64,000 bases of DNA from Demequina globuliformis (GTDB lineage: Bacteria; Actinomycetota; Actinomycetes; Actinomycetales; Demequinaceae): NCBI RefSeq assembly GCF_000975155.1, contig NZ_BBRG01000003.1, positions 184,653 to 248,652 of the forward strand. Reading direction: 5' to 3'. The position numbers were made by a program, and so were the translations under genes. Positions 53,482 to 62,099 of the stretch are shown piece after piece; position 1 is the stretch's first letter; each line of letters starts with the position of its first letter. A model generated the notes under the pieces. That model ran no database searches, was not told the DNA's origin, and saw only the letters and a program-made list of their open reading frames with translations.

Positions 53482-54387
53482 GTGACCGCCCCTCCCACCT
53501 CCGCCGCGACCGCACCCCGAACGGTGCTGACGCGCGACGACTGGGAGGCCAGGGCATCGGCCCACGCGCAGCGGGCTGACTCCCTCACCGAGGGTCACCG
53601 CGAACGCTCCCCCGAGGGCCGCCGGCACGCCGTCGAGGATTTTCTCTTCGACTACTACGGCGTGAAGCCGCGCCATATTCGGCGTTGGCACCCCGGCCTA
53701 GGCGTGGGTCTCGAGGGGGCCGATGCCCACGCAGACTTCCGCTGGTACGCCACAGACGGCGCGGGGGTGACGGCGGTTGCGGGCGAACAGTTTGTCGCCG
53801 ACCGCGGCCAGGTGACCGGCTACATTCGCGATCTGCTGCACGCGACGGCGAAGCGCCGCCCCATGCTCGGCTGCTTCGGGATGCACGAGTGGGCCATGGT
53901 CTACCAGGCGGAAGAGACGGACCGGCGCCATGGGCTTCCCCTGCGTCTGGGACGCGATGGGACCGACGCCGTCGTTGAGGCGCATGACCTGGTGTGCACC
54001 CACTTTGATGCGTTCCGCTTCTTCACGCCACAAGCGACGCCGCTGAATGCCCACGCGTTGACGCGCGAGAGCCAGCCCGCGATGGACCAGCCTGGGTGCC
54101 TGCACGCCACGATGGACCTGTTCAAGTGGGCAGTGAAGTTGGGTCCCACGGTTCCCGGCGACACGCTGCTCGACTGCTTCGAGTTGGCTGCCGATGTCCG
54201 GCGCGTGGACATGCAGGCCTCGCCGTACGACGTGTCGTCCTACGGCTTGCGCGCCATCGCGGTGGAAACACCCGAGGGCAAGCGTGAGTATGCGCGCCTC
54301 CAGCGCGAATTCGCGGACCGCGCGACGCCGCTGAGAGCCCGGCTCATCGACATCTGTGACGCCGTGCTGGCGCTGCGTTCCTTGTGA
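53482..54387 (+). CDS. Conserved actinobacterial protein, annotated elsewhere as 3-methyladenine DNA glycosylase-like
   Basis: A 301-residue protein. Conserved-looking motifs are LFDYYGVKPRHIRRWHPG, GCFGMHEWAMVYQ, FRFFTPQATPLN, QPGCLHATMDLFKWAVKL and MQASPYDVSSYGL. Proteins of this type in actinobacteria are commonly labelled 3-methyladenine DNA glycosylase, but I see no helix-hairpin-helix or AAG-type active site, so the label may be historical. GTG start. True function unknown. Confidence 0.65.
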   Translation: MTAPPTSAATAPRTVLTRDDWEARASAHAQRADSLTEGHRERSPEGRRHAVEDFLFDYYGVKPRHIRRWHPGLGVGLEGADAHADFRWYATDGAGVTAVAGEQFVADRGQVTGYIRDLLHATAKRRPMLGCFGMHEWAMVYQAEETDRRHGLPLRLGRDGTDAVVEAHDLVCTHFDAFRFFTPQATPLNAHALTRESQPAMDQPGCLHATMDLFKWAVKLGPTVPGDTLLDCFELAADVRRVDMQASPYDVSSYGLRAIAVETPEGKREYARLQREFADRATPLRARLIDICDAVLALRSL

Positions 54388-54423
54388 GAGCCTGCCGTGC
54401 ACGCCGCTTGCGAGCTGCGCTGA

Positions 54424-54470
54424 CAGTCGTTGAGTGCCGGAATGCTCGCGAACACGACACTCAACGACTG
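54424..54470. terminator. Long hairpin between convergent genes
   Basis: CAGTCGTTGAGTG (54424-54436) and CACTCAACGACTG (54458-54470) are a perfect 13-bp inverted repeat with a 21-nt loop, placed between the ends of the 301-residue gene and cueP. Position suggests a bidirectional terminator, but there is no U-tract. Confidence 0.5.
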
Positions 54471-54483
54471 CCACGGCGTCCGC

Positions 54484-55137
54484 CTACGCCAGCTGCATGG
54501 TGGTCACGCAGGTAGCGTCGTCATCTTCCGACGTTGACAGTTGCTGCGTCGCCGTCTTGCCGTCGTAATCAATGGTGACGTTGAACTCGCCGTCGCGAGG
54601 TAGCCACAGGCCCACGAATCCGTTCGCGTAGGTCGTCATGTCCTCGTCGACCACGGCATCTCCCGTCTGGGCATCCGTCACGGACACGTGGATGTCCTCT
54701 TCCTGGAGTTCTCCCGTGCAGGTGGTCAGCGAGTGGAAGTAGCAGTCGTGGGTGGAATCCACATAGGGCGCCAAGGACACGTAGAAGGCGTCCGTAGGCA
54801 TGGGCAGGGACGACTCGGAGCCATCCTCAGTGGTGAGCAGGAGCTGGTTGGGCTGGATGGATGCCATGAAGTCCGCCGGCCGGTCGTCGATCGCGAGAGA
54901 GTCCAACGTGTCGATCAGCTCGCGCGTGTTGAGTCCATCAAGGTCGTGGGCGGCGAGGGCGTCCTGCGCGGCTTCCGAGATGTGGGCCTCGGTTGGTGCT
55001 GCGGGTGTGGAGCTGGCCGATGCCGCGTCGGGCTCCGCCGTGGGGGTGGGTGAGCAGGCCACGAGGCCAACACTCAGTGCGGCAGTCGAGGCGATGAGGG
55101 CAATGGGGCGCACGGAGGCGCGGAAAGTACGGGTCAT
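54484..55137 (-). CDS. cueP: CueP-family extracytoplasmic copper-binding protein
   Basis: A 217-residue predicted lipoprotein (VACSP lipobox, Cys28) of the CueP family. CueP binds periplasmic copper in Salmonella and supplies or buffers it. Family motifs: RPADFMASIQPNQLLL, APYVDSTHDCYFHSLTTCTGEL with the conserved Cys pair, NGFVGLWLPRDG and the C-terminal ATCVTTMQL Cys. ATG 55137 follows AAGGAACA. It lies downstream of a small CxxC membrane protein in the same direction. Confidence 0.88.
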   Translation of the reverse strand: MTRTFRASVRPIALIASTAALSVGLVACSPTPTAEPDAASASSTPAAPTEAHISEAAQDALAAHDLDGLNTRELIDTLDSLAIDDRPADFMASIQPNQLLLTTEDGSESSLPMPTDAFYVSLAPYVDSTHDCYFHSLTTCTGELQEEDIHVSVTDAQTGDAVVDEDMTTYANGFVGLWLPRDGEFNVTIDYDGKTATQQLSTSEDDDATCVTTMQLA

Positions 55138-55240
55138 GATTGTTCCTTCAGTCGTGATTACGTGAGAGGCCGTGCGGACACGCAGGTGTCGCGCCACGGC
55201 GTTGGATTCCATGCGGGCTGGGCGGCCCGCAGGACTCACG

Positions 55241-55717
55241 TCACGTCCGACTGATGCCCAAACGTGTGAGATCCACCGGTGAGGGAATGGCGCGCGGGAG
55301 CGACTGCACCGCGCGCCGGATGACTCGGATTCTGCGCGACCAGGACGGGAGCGCACGCGGCAAAGCGACGGCAAGCAGCATCGATACGACCGTGACCAGC
55401 ATGCAGGTGAGCAGGACGGTTTCCGAGTGGTCACCGCAGTTGACACAGTCGGCGGGTCCGGCGTGGAGAGCCGAGGCCTGACCTGCGGGGGCCGCGATTA
55501 CGGCGTCACGAGTGGCGACAGCCTGGGGCGTGTCAGCGGGCACTGCCTCGTGAGCGGCGTGGGCGACGACACCCTGGGTGCTACTGGCCTGCGACGCTGC
55601 CACCGAGGCGTGGCCGACTCCCATGGCCATGGTCGCGGCGACAGCGAGCGCGCCCAGCCACGAGAACGCGCGCACCAGGCGGTGGCGGCGGTCCATGACG
55701 GCGGCCGGGTCGTTCAT
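55241..55717 (-). CDS. Small membrane protein with extracytoplasmic CxxC (DUF6153-like)
   Basis: A 158-residue protein with a signal or anchor helix (SWLGALAVAATMAMGVGHA), an Ala-rich His-containing loop, then DCVNCGDHSETVLLTC leading into a second membrane helix. Actinobacterial proteins of this plan occur beside copper genes. The loop could bind metal or a thiol partner (inference). It lies 10 nt after the EamA gene and 103 nt before cueP. Confidence 0.65.
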   Translation of the reverse strand: MNDPAAVMDRRHRLVRAFSWLGALAVAATMAMGVGHASVAASQASSTQGVVAHAAHEAVPADTPQAVATRDAVIAAPAGQASALHAGPADCVNCGDHSETVLLTCMLVTVVSMLLAVALPRALPSWSRRIRVIRRAVQSLPRAIPSPVDLTRLGISRT

Positions 55718-55727
55718 GACAGCGAGG

Positions 55728-56693
55728 TTACCCTGGCCCGGGGGTGCCGTGGGTGGGACCCTCGTCACCCCTGACCTCAGGATCTGCGGTCTCGATGGCC
55801 GCTTCTTCTGTCGCCGGCACCGCTCGGCGGCCTGCGGAGGCAACCGCACCGACGCCAGCCACCGTGACGAGGACAATGCCGACGCTGATCGCCGCGGTCA
55901 GTTGCTGATCCAGTAGGACGAGGCCCGCCAGCGCGGCGATCGCGGGGGCGAGCGCCAGCAAGATCGCGAAGGTTTCCGCCTTCATGCGGCGCAGCGCTGT
56001 GAGTTCGATGCCATAGGGGATGGCCGACGACAGCACCGCCACAGCGAACCCCAGCAGTAGCGCGTGGGGATCCAGCAATGCGGCGCCTGCCACCACGCCT
56101 GCGACCGGAAGCGTCAGCACCGAGCCGACCACCATCGCGAGCGCCAAGCCCACCACTCCGGTCATGGCCGCTCCCGCGGCGCGCGCCGTCAGGATGTAGG
56201 CGGCCCACATCACCGCAGCGCCCACGGCATAGGCCATGCCGACGGGATCCAGCGCCTGCTCCGCACCCGGGAGCAGCCCGGACCCGCCTAGCAAGGCCAC
56301 GCCAGCGGCCGCGAGCGCAGCCCACATGAGGCCGCGCCAACTCCGGCTAGCCACCACACTCAGCACGAGAGGGCCCATCACCTCGATCGTGACGGCCACC
56401 CCCAACGGGATGCGTTCAAGCGCGAGGTAGAAGAAGACATTCATCGCGGCAAGTGAGAATCCGAAGGCACCCACATGCCGCCACGACACGCTCGCGCCGC
56501 GTCGCAGGCTCACCAGCGCCATGGGCATCAATACGAGTGCGGAGAACACCAGGCGCATGGCCACCACGCCCCACGGGCCCACCTCGGGGATGAGCGACAC
56601 GGCGACGGCGGCGCCAGCTTCTTGGCACACCAGCCCCACAATGACGACCAGCGGCATCACTGCCACGCGCGACGTACCGGCGGCGGGGTTCAC
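55728..56693 (-). CDS. EamA/RhtA-family exporter
   Basis: A 321-residue drug/metabolite transporter with ten predicted helices in two EamA repeats (the first from VVIVGLVCQEAGAAVAVSL, the second from MAYAVGAAVMWAAYILTARAAG) and a short acidic tail. RhtA-type members export threonine or homoserine. GTG start overlapping the YigZ gene by 4 nt (GTGA). Confidence 0.85.
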   Translation of the reverse strand: MNPAAGTSRVAVMPLVVIVGLVCQEAGAAVAVSLIPEVGPWGVVAMRLVFSALVLMPMALVSLRRGASVSWRHVGAFGFSLAAMNVFFYLALERIPLGVAVTIEVMGPLVLSVVASRSWRGLMWAALAAAGVALLGGSGLLPGAEQALDPVGMAYAVGAAVMWAAYILTARAAGAAMTGVVGLALAMVVGSVLTLPVAGVVAGAALLDPHALLLGFAVAVLSSAIPYGIELTALRRMKAETFAILLALAPAIAALAGLVLLDQQLTAAISVGIVLVTVAGVGAVASAGRRAVPATEEAAIETADPEVRGDEGPTHGTPGPG

Positions 56694-57343
56694 GGCCGCG
56701 GCCTATCGACCACAGTGGTCTCCCCTACCAGTGCCGTGACGGCTCCTGAGGTGATGGCCGCCACCTCCGCGCGCGCGGCATCGACATCCTGGGGTGACAC
56801 GCGCAATGCCAAGGTCGCGGCCGCCCCGTATCGCGGGTCGTCGAGCACCGCGCCGTGCGCGTCCGCCCAGGTATGCAGCGAGGCGAGGACGCGCCCGGCA
56901 TCGGCATGCGGCACTTCTGCGGTGACGTGAGTCAGCGGCACGCGGTCCACCCAGGCAGCCTCATCGAGGGCGGCCGCGACTGACGCGCCGTAGGCCCTCA
57001 CAAGCCCACCCGCGCCCAGCTTCACGCCACCAAACCAGCGGCTCACCACCGCCACCACGTCGGTGACGTCGCGGTGACGAAGCACCTCGAGCATCGGCAC
57101 CCCAGCCGTGCCGGCAGGCTCGCCGTCGTCGCTTGAGCGCTGCCGGTCCGCGCGCTCACCCACCACGAGCGCAGTGCAGTGGTGACGCGCGTCCCAGTCG
57201 CGTTTGCGGATGGCAGTAACCACGGCATCGGCCCTCTCCACGGAGTCCACCGGCGTCAGGCGGGCAAGAAAGACAGACTTCTTGATCTCCAGGCGGTGCT
57301 CCACGGGCTGCGCGATCGTGCCGGGCAGCGGGGTCGTGGTCAT
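56690..57343 (-). CDS. YigZ/IMPACT-family protein
   Basis: A 217-residue UPF0029 protein. The N-terminal domain has KKSVFLARL, DWDARHHCTALVVG, DDGEPAGTAGVPML and SRWFGGVKLGAGGLVRAY, the family signatures; the C-terminal half is ferredoxin-like. Bacterial members have unclear roles, perhaps in translation control by analogy with eukaryotic IMPACT. Confidence 0.88.
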   Translation of the reverse strand: MTTTPLPGTIAQPVEHRLEIKKSVFLARLTPVDSVERADAVVTAIRKRDWDARHHCTALVVGERADRQRSSDDGEPAGTAGVPMLEVLRHRDVTDVVAVVSRWFGGVKLGAGGLVRAYGASVAAALDEAAWVDRVPLTHVTAEVPHADAGRVLASLHTWADAHGAVLDDPRYGAAATLALRVSPQDVDAARAEVAAITSGAVTALVGETTVVDRPRP

Positions 57344-57356
57344 GGAGCCAGGCTAC

Positions 57357-57809
57357 TCAGCGCCTGACCTGCTCCACGCCCATATTGGCGAGGGCGTCGG
57401 CCCGCTCATTGCCGGGATCTCCCGCATGGCCCTTGACCCACACCCACTCGATCTGGTGACGTGCCACCTGCTCGTCGAGGGCAACCCACAGGTCCTTGTT
57501 CTTAACGGGCTTCTTGTCGCCGGTCTTCCAGCCGTTGCGTTTCCAACCCTTGATCCACTTGGTGACGCCGTTCATGACGTACTGCGAATCGACGTGGAGG
57601 GTGATGTCACATTCGCGTTTGAGCGCGGCCAGCCCCTCGATGACGGCGGTCAGCTCCATGCGGTTGTTGGTGGTGTCCAACTCGCCGCCAAAGAGTTCCT
57701 TCTCCCGTCCCTCGGAGCGCATCAGTGTGCCCCAGCCGCCAATGCCGGGGTTGCCCTTGCAGGCACCGTCGGTCCACATGTCCACGTGCGTCAGGTCTTG
57801 GGATGTCAC
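57357..57809 (-). CDS. rnhA: Ribonuclease HI
   Basis: Degrades RNA in RNA-DNA hybrids. The 150-residue protein has the DEDD residues: Asp in [14 protein letters not shown], Glu in [10 protein letters not shown], Asp in LHVDSQYV, and Asp in [10 protein letters not shown], with the basic handle [16 protein letters not shown]. The GTG at 57809 is chosen. Divergent from ybaK, 27 nt away. Confidence 0.95.
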   Translation of the reverse strand: MTSQDLTHVDMWTDGACKGNPGIGGWGTLMRSEGREKELFGGELDTTNNRMELTAVIEGLAALKRECDITLHVDSQYVMNGVTKWIKGWKRNGWKTGDKKPVKNKDLWVALDEQVARHQIEWVWVKGHAGDPGNERADALANMGVEQVRR

Positions 57810-57836
57810 GCCGCCACGATAGGGCACACTGGGGCC

Positions 57837-58340
57837 ATGTCCCGCAAGGCTGGCTCAGCAACCTCCGGCACCCCTGCGATTCAGCTTCTGGAGCGCGAAG
57901 GCGTCCCGCATGGCGTGCACCCATATGAGCATGACCCCGCCTCCGACCTGTCGTACGGGCTCGAGGCCGCGGCCGCGCTCGGGGTCGACCCGTCCGTGGT
58001 GTTCAAGACGCTGTGTGTCGAAGCCGACGGAGAGCTCACGATGGCGATCGTGCCCGTGTCTGGATCCTTGGACCTCAAGGCGGTGGCGCGAGCGGCGGGG
58101 GCAAAGAAGGCGCACATGGCTGACGCCGCGCTCGCGGAACGCGCGACGGGGTACGTGGTGGGCGGCATCTCGCCCCTGGGCGGCCGCAAGCGCCTCCGGG
58201 CCGTCGTGGATGCCAGCGCCTTCGACCACGACCTCATGTACGTGTCCGGCGGGCGCAGGGGCCTCGACATCTCACTTGCACCCGCGGACCTGGTGCGCCT
58301 CACAGGCGCGTCCACCGCACCTATTGGGAAGGACTCATGA
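57837..58340 (+). CDS. ybaK: Cys-tRNA(Pro)/Cys-tRNA(Cys) deacylase
   Basis: Hydrolyses misacylated tRNA-Pro. The 167-residue YbaK/EbsC protein has VFKTLCVE with the catalytic-site Lys, [31 protein letters not shown] and [19 protein letters not shown]. The ATG at 57837 is used. It overlaps the PLP-binding protein gene by 4 nt. Confidence 0.93.
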   Translation: MSRKAGSATSGTPAIQLLEREGVPHGVHPYEHDPASDLSYGLEAAAALGVDPSVVFKTLCVEADGELTMAIVPVSGSLDLKAVARAAGAKKAHMADAALAERATGYVVGGISPLGGRKRLRAVVDASAFDHDLMYVSGGRRGLDISLAPADLVRLTGASTAPIGKDS

Positions 58341-59065
58341 ACCTCGCTACTCCGCCCGCCGCACACGACTACGCCGCAGAACTGGCCGACGTCAAGGCAC
58401 GCGTCCACGTCGCGGAGGCCATGGCTGGTCGCGCCGGGTCGGGCGTGCAGATACTCGTTGCCACCAAGGCGTGGGCCGCGGATGCGGCCGTCGGCGCGGT
58501 GCGTGCGGGTGCGCGACTCGTGGGCGAGTCTCGGATGCAGGAACTCGCCGACAAGGGCGAGTCGCTTCGGGACGCGGGTGCGGTCGTCCACGTCATTGGG
58601 CAACTGCAGCGCAATAAGGCGGCGATCGCTGTCGAGTACGCCGCATGCGTCCAGACGGTCGACTCGTTGAAGCTTGCCGAACGCCTCTCGCGCCTGTGCG
58701 TTGAGGCGCAGCGCGACCTGCAAGTGATGATCCAGGTCAATGTCTCCGGCGAGGAGTCCAAGGCCGGGGTAGCCCCGGAGGACGCGCTAGCGCTGGCCGC
58801 CCAGGTGCAGGCGCTGCCGGCGCTCGAGGTCGTCGGATTCATGACCATTGGGCTGAACTCACCGGTCGAGGCAGATGTGCGCGCGGGCTACGCGCGCCTG
58901 CGGGAAATCCGGGACCAGGCGCTGATCTCTTCCGAGCGCGGCGCCATCGATCTGTCGAGTGCCTGGCATCTGTCGATGGGGATGTCCGGCGATTTGGAAT
59001 GGGCCATCGCGGAGGGTGCGACCATGGTGCGTGTGGGCACGGCCGTGATGGGCGACCGCCCCTAA
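58337..59065 (+). CDS. PLP homeostasis protein (YggS/PLPBP family)
   Basis: A 242-residue TIM-barrel protein with the PLP-Lys strand ILVATKAW, GESRMQELADK, VHVIGQLQRNK, LQVMIQVNVSGEESKAG, FMTIGLNSP and the phosphate loop LSMGMSGDLEWAIAEGATMVRVGTA. It buffers pyridoxal phosphate and has no known catalytic activity. Confidence 0.93.
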   Translation: MNLATPPAAHDYAAELADVKARVHVAEAMAGRAGSGVQILVATKAWAADAAVGAVRAGARLVGESRMQELADKGESLRDAGAVVHVIGQLQRNKAAIAVEYAACVQTVDSLKLAERLSRLCVEAQRDLQVMIQVNVSGEESKAGVAPEDALALAAQVQALPALEVVGFMTIGLNSPVEADVRAGYARLREIRDQALISSERGAIDLSSAWHLSMGMSGDLEWAIAEGATMVRVGTAVMGDRP

Positions 59066-59116
59066 CCCGCGGCCCGCTGCCCAGCCGTCCCCTCCGCTCC
59101 CCTACCGTTTCCCCTG

Positions 59117-59174
59117 GCCGAACATACTCGGCGGGAAATCCGGGCCCCACGGCTCGTGGCCGACCATTTTCGGC
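59117..59174. promoter_or_regulatory. Two identical dyads 42 bp apart before the helicase gene
   Basis: GCCGA-N6-TCGGC occurs at 59117-59132 and again at 59159-59174. Both arms and the spacer length are the same, and the centres are 42 bp apart, four turns of B-DNA. They lie in the 198-bp gap before the DUF3516 helicase. This looks like a pair of operator sites for one dimeric regulator. Confidence 0.5.
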
Positions 59175-59263
59175 GATTGCCGACCCGACGCACCCCCATG
59201 CGAGACCCCTCACACCTCCCCACTGCACCCAGGCATCGGCCCGGCACGCAAGAATGGTGAGCG

Positions 59264-61981
59264 ATGACCTCTTCAACGCCGCCCCTTCTTGACCGCCTGC
59301 CCACGCCCGTGGCCGGTGAGGCGCCCGACCCCGACGCCCTCTACGAGGCATTCGCTGACTGGTCCCACGAACGCGGCCTGCCCCTATACCCGCATCAGGA
59401 CGAGGCGCTGATCGAGATTGTCTCTGGCTCGCACGTGATCCTGGCGACGCCGACGGGATCAGGAAAGTCCCTGGTGGCAGCGGGTGCCCACTTCGCGGCT
59501 CTGGCGGCCAAGCAGGCCGGCACCGGTGGCCGCACGTTCTATACGGCACCGCTCAAGGCGCTCGTCAGCGAGAAGTTCTTCGACCCGATCGCGCTGTTCG
59601 GCACGGACAACGTTGGCCTCATGACCGGCGACTCCGCGGTGAACTCTGACGCCCCGATCATCTGCTGCACCGCTGAGATTCTCGCGAACCTCGCGTTGCG
59701 AGATGGCGCAGCCACGGACGCGTCGCTCGTAGTGATGGACGAGTTCCACTTCTACGCTGACCCGCAACGCGGGTGGGCATGGCAGGTGCCGCTGCTCGAA
59801 CTTCCGGGCGCGCAGTTTGTGCTGATGTCGGCGACCCTGGGCGACACGGACTGGCTAGTCGAGGACCTCCAGCGGCGCTCGGACCGCGCCGTCGCACAGG
59901 TGACGACGGCGGAACGCCCAGTGCCATTGGCCTTTGAGTACTGCCTGGAGCCCCTCCAGGATGTGGTGGAGCGGACCATCCAGTCGGGCCAGGCTCCCGT
60001 CTACATCGTGCACTTCACGCAAAAGGATGCGGTCAGCCGCGCCCAGTCGCTCCTGAGCACTCAGGTCGCGTCAAAGACGGAACGCCAAGCCATTGCTGAC
60101 GCGCTCGACGGTGTGAAGTTCGCGACCGGGTTCGGCAAGACCTTGAGCAAGTTCCTGCGGGCCGGCATTGGCGTGCACCACGCGGGGATGCTTCCCAAGT
60201 ACCGGCGCATCGTGGAGAGGCTTACCCAGCAGGGCCTGCTCAAGGTGGTGTGCGGCACCGACACCCTCGGAGTAGGCATCAACGTGCCTATTCGCACGGT
60301 CCTGTTGACGCAGCTGGTGAAGTACGACGGCGAGCGCATGCGTCACCTCACGGCGCGCGAGTTTCATCAGATTGCCGGGCGTGCGGGCCGCGCGGGCTTC
60401 GACACCGAGGGCGACGTGATTGTCATGGCCCCCGAGCATGTGATCGAGAACCGCAAGGCCCTCGCGAAGGCGGGCGACGACCCCAAGAAGCGCAAGAAGA
60501 TTGTCCGCAAGAGCGCGCCGCAGGGGTCCGTGAACTGGACCGATGCCACGTTCGAGCGCCTGCGCGACGCCGAGCCTGAGCCTCTCGTGAGCCGGTTCTC
60601 CGTCACGCACGCCATGGTGCTCAACGTTTTGTCGCGGGGGCAGGCGAATGCGGCGCTGGGCAGGGAGGCTCAGGACCCGGTCCAGGCCATGGCCGCGCTC
60701 CTCGCGGCGGTCCACGAGACGGACGCCCAGCGGTCCGCGCACGTGCGTCAGGCACTGCGGATCTACCGCTCCTTGCGCATCGCTGGCGTCGTGGAACACG
60801 TGCGCGTTCCTGACGCGGCACACCCGCGTGGTGAGCGCCCGTCGGCCCGTCTCACTGTGGACGTGCCCCGCAACTTTGCCCTCAACCAGCCCCTGTCTCC
60901 GTTCGCGCTGGCTGCCATGGACTTGCTCAATGTGGACAGCCCCGATCACGCGCTCGACGTGGTCTCCGTGATCGAGTCGACGCTGTCGGACCCGCGCCAG
61001 ATTCTGCTCGCCCAGCAACACCAGGCCCGGGGCGAAGCCATTGGCGCCATGAAGGCGGACGGCATCGAATACGACGAGCGCATGGAACTGCTCGAGGAGT
61101 TCACCTGGCCCAAGCCGCTCGAGGACCTGCTGGAGCCGGCGTTCATCGCCTACCGCCGCACGAACCCGTGGATCTTGGATGCCGAGTTGTCGCCCAAGTC
61201 GGTCGTGAGGGACATGCTCGAGAAGGCGATGTCGTTCCGCGATCTTGTCTCGGCGTACGGCCTGGAACGCACGGAGGGCGTGGTGCTGCGCTATCTGGCC
61301 GAGGCGTACCGCGCGCTGAGGCAGACGGTTCCCGAGGAGCACCGGACCGCGGACGTGGCAGCGATCACGGACTGGTTGGGCGAGATGGTGCGCTCCACGG
61401 ACTCCTCATTGTTGGATGAGTGGGAGCACCTGTCGAACCCGGAGATGGTGGTCGCGATTGATGTCGATTCCGCGGACGCGATGCGGGCTGCCCCGGCCTT
61501 GGGTGGACCGGCGCGGCCCATGACAGGAAATCCGCTCATGTTGCGGCGCCTGGTGCGCAATGCGCTGTTCCGGCGCGTGGAGCTCGCGGCCCGGGAGGAC
61601 TACGCGGGCCTGGGCGCGCTCGATGGCGGGTCGGGGTGGGGCCCGGACGCCTGGCGGGAGGCGTTGGACCCGCTGTTCGAGGCGCAGGGGGACGATGCGA
61701 TTCGCACGGGGGCCGATGCCCGCTCGGCCGCGCTGCTTACTTTTGTTGAGCCCGGGGGTGCCTCTGGGGGCGCCTCGGTGGACCGGGCCGATGCCGGGGC
61801 TCAGGCTGCCTTGGCGGCCACCCCTGATGCGGCGGTACCGGAGGGCACGTGGCTGGTGCGGCAGGTGATCGACGACCTGGACGGGGACCACGACTGGGCG
61901 ATCATCGCGACCGTGGATCTCGAGGGGTCCGACGAGGCCGGGGCGCCGGTCATCAACGTGCTCGCGGTTGGTCCGCAGTAG
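59264..61981 (+). CDS. DEAD/DEAH-box helicase with DUF3516 domain
   Basis: A 905-residue superfamily 2 helicase of the Ski2/Mtr4-like group. Motifs: ATPTGSGKSLVA (Walker A, about 59-70), DEFHFYADP (DEVH-type box), MSATLGDT (motif III) and QIAGRAGRAGFDTEGD (motif VI). A C-terminal DUF3516 region of about 400 residues is found in actinobacteria. The role is probably in RNA metabolism but is not established. Monocistronic, with the dyad pair upstream. Confidence 0.9.
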   Translation: MTSSTPPLLDRLPTPVAGEAPDPDALYEAFADWSHERGLPLYPHQDEALIEIVSGSHVILATPTGSGKSLVAAGAHFAALAAKQAGTGGRTFYTAPLKALVSEKFFDPIALFGTDNVGLMTGDSAVNSDAPIICCTAEILANLALRDGAATDASLVVMDEFHFYADPQRGWAWQVPLLELPGAQFVLMSATLGDTDWLVEDLQRRSDRAVAQVTTAERPVPLAFEYCLEPLQDVVERTIQSGQAPVYIVHFTQKDAVSRAQSLLSTQVASKTERQAIADALDGVKFATGFGKTLSKFLRAGIGVHHAGMLPKYRRIVERLTQQGLLKVVCGTDTLGVGINVPIRTVLLTQLVKYDGERMRHLTAREFHQIAGRAGRAGFDTEGDVIVMAPEHVIENRKALAKAGDDPKKRKKIVRKSAPQGSVNWTDATFERLRDAEPEPLVSRFSVTHAMVLNVLSRGQANAALGREAQDPVQAMAALLAAVHETDAQRSAHVRQALRIYRSLRIAGVVEHVRVPDAAHPRGERPSARLTVDVPRNFALNQPLSPFALAAMDLLNVDSPDHALDVVSVIESTLSDPRQILLAQQHQARGEAIGAMKADGIEYDERMELLEEFTWPKPLEDLLEPAFIAYRRTNPWILDAELSPKSVVRDMLEKAMSFRDLVSAYGLERTEGVVLRYLAEAYRALRQTVPEEHRTADVAAITDWLGEMVRSTDSSLLDEWEHLSNPEMVVAIDVDSADAMRAAPALGGPARPMTGNPLMLRRLVRNALFRRVELAAREDYAGLGALDGGSGWGPDAWREALDPLFEAQGDDAIRTGADARSAALLTFVEPGGASGGASVDRADAGAQAALAATPDAAVPEGTWLVRQVIDDLDGDHDWAIIATVDLEGSDEAGAPVINVLAVGPQ

Positions 61982-61990
61982 CGTCAGGTC

Positions 61991-62004
61991 TTCGGAGTTC
62001 CGAA
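61991..62004. promoter_or_regulatory. Palindrome TTCGGA-GT-TCCGAA before the VIT1-like gene
   Basis: A perfect 6-2-6 palindrome begins 10 nt after the helicase stop and 96 nt before the transporter start. It could be an operator for a metal-responsive regulator of the transporter, or part of a terminator. It does not match a DtxR/IdeR or MntR box that I know. Confidence 0.35.
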
Positions 62005-62099
62005 ACTGCCTTTTCGGGGCATCTGCCAGGGTTTTCGGACCCTCCAAGACAGGCTTGCCTTCCTGGCGCGCGCCCGTCGATCGACCTAATCTGTCACGC

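Noticed and set aside
55138..55446. N-terminal extension of cueP.
   Set aside because: The lipoprotein signal starting at 55137 with its RBS fits; the extension is Arg/Ser-rich and unlike a protein domain.
57204..57836. N-terminal extension of ybaK to 378 codons.
   Set aside because: This stretch is antisense to rnhA and YigZ; the ATG at 57837 gives the family length.
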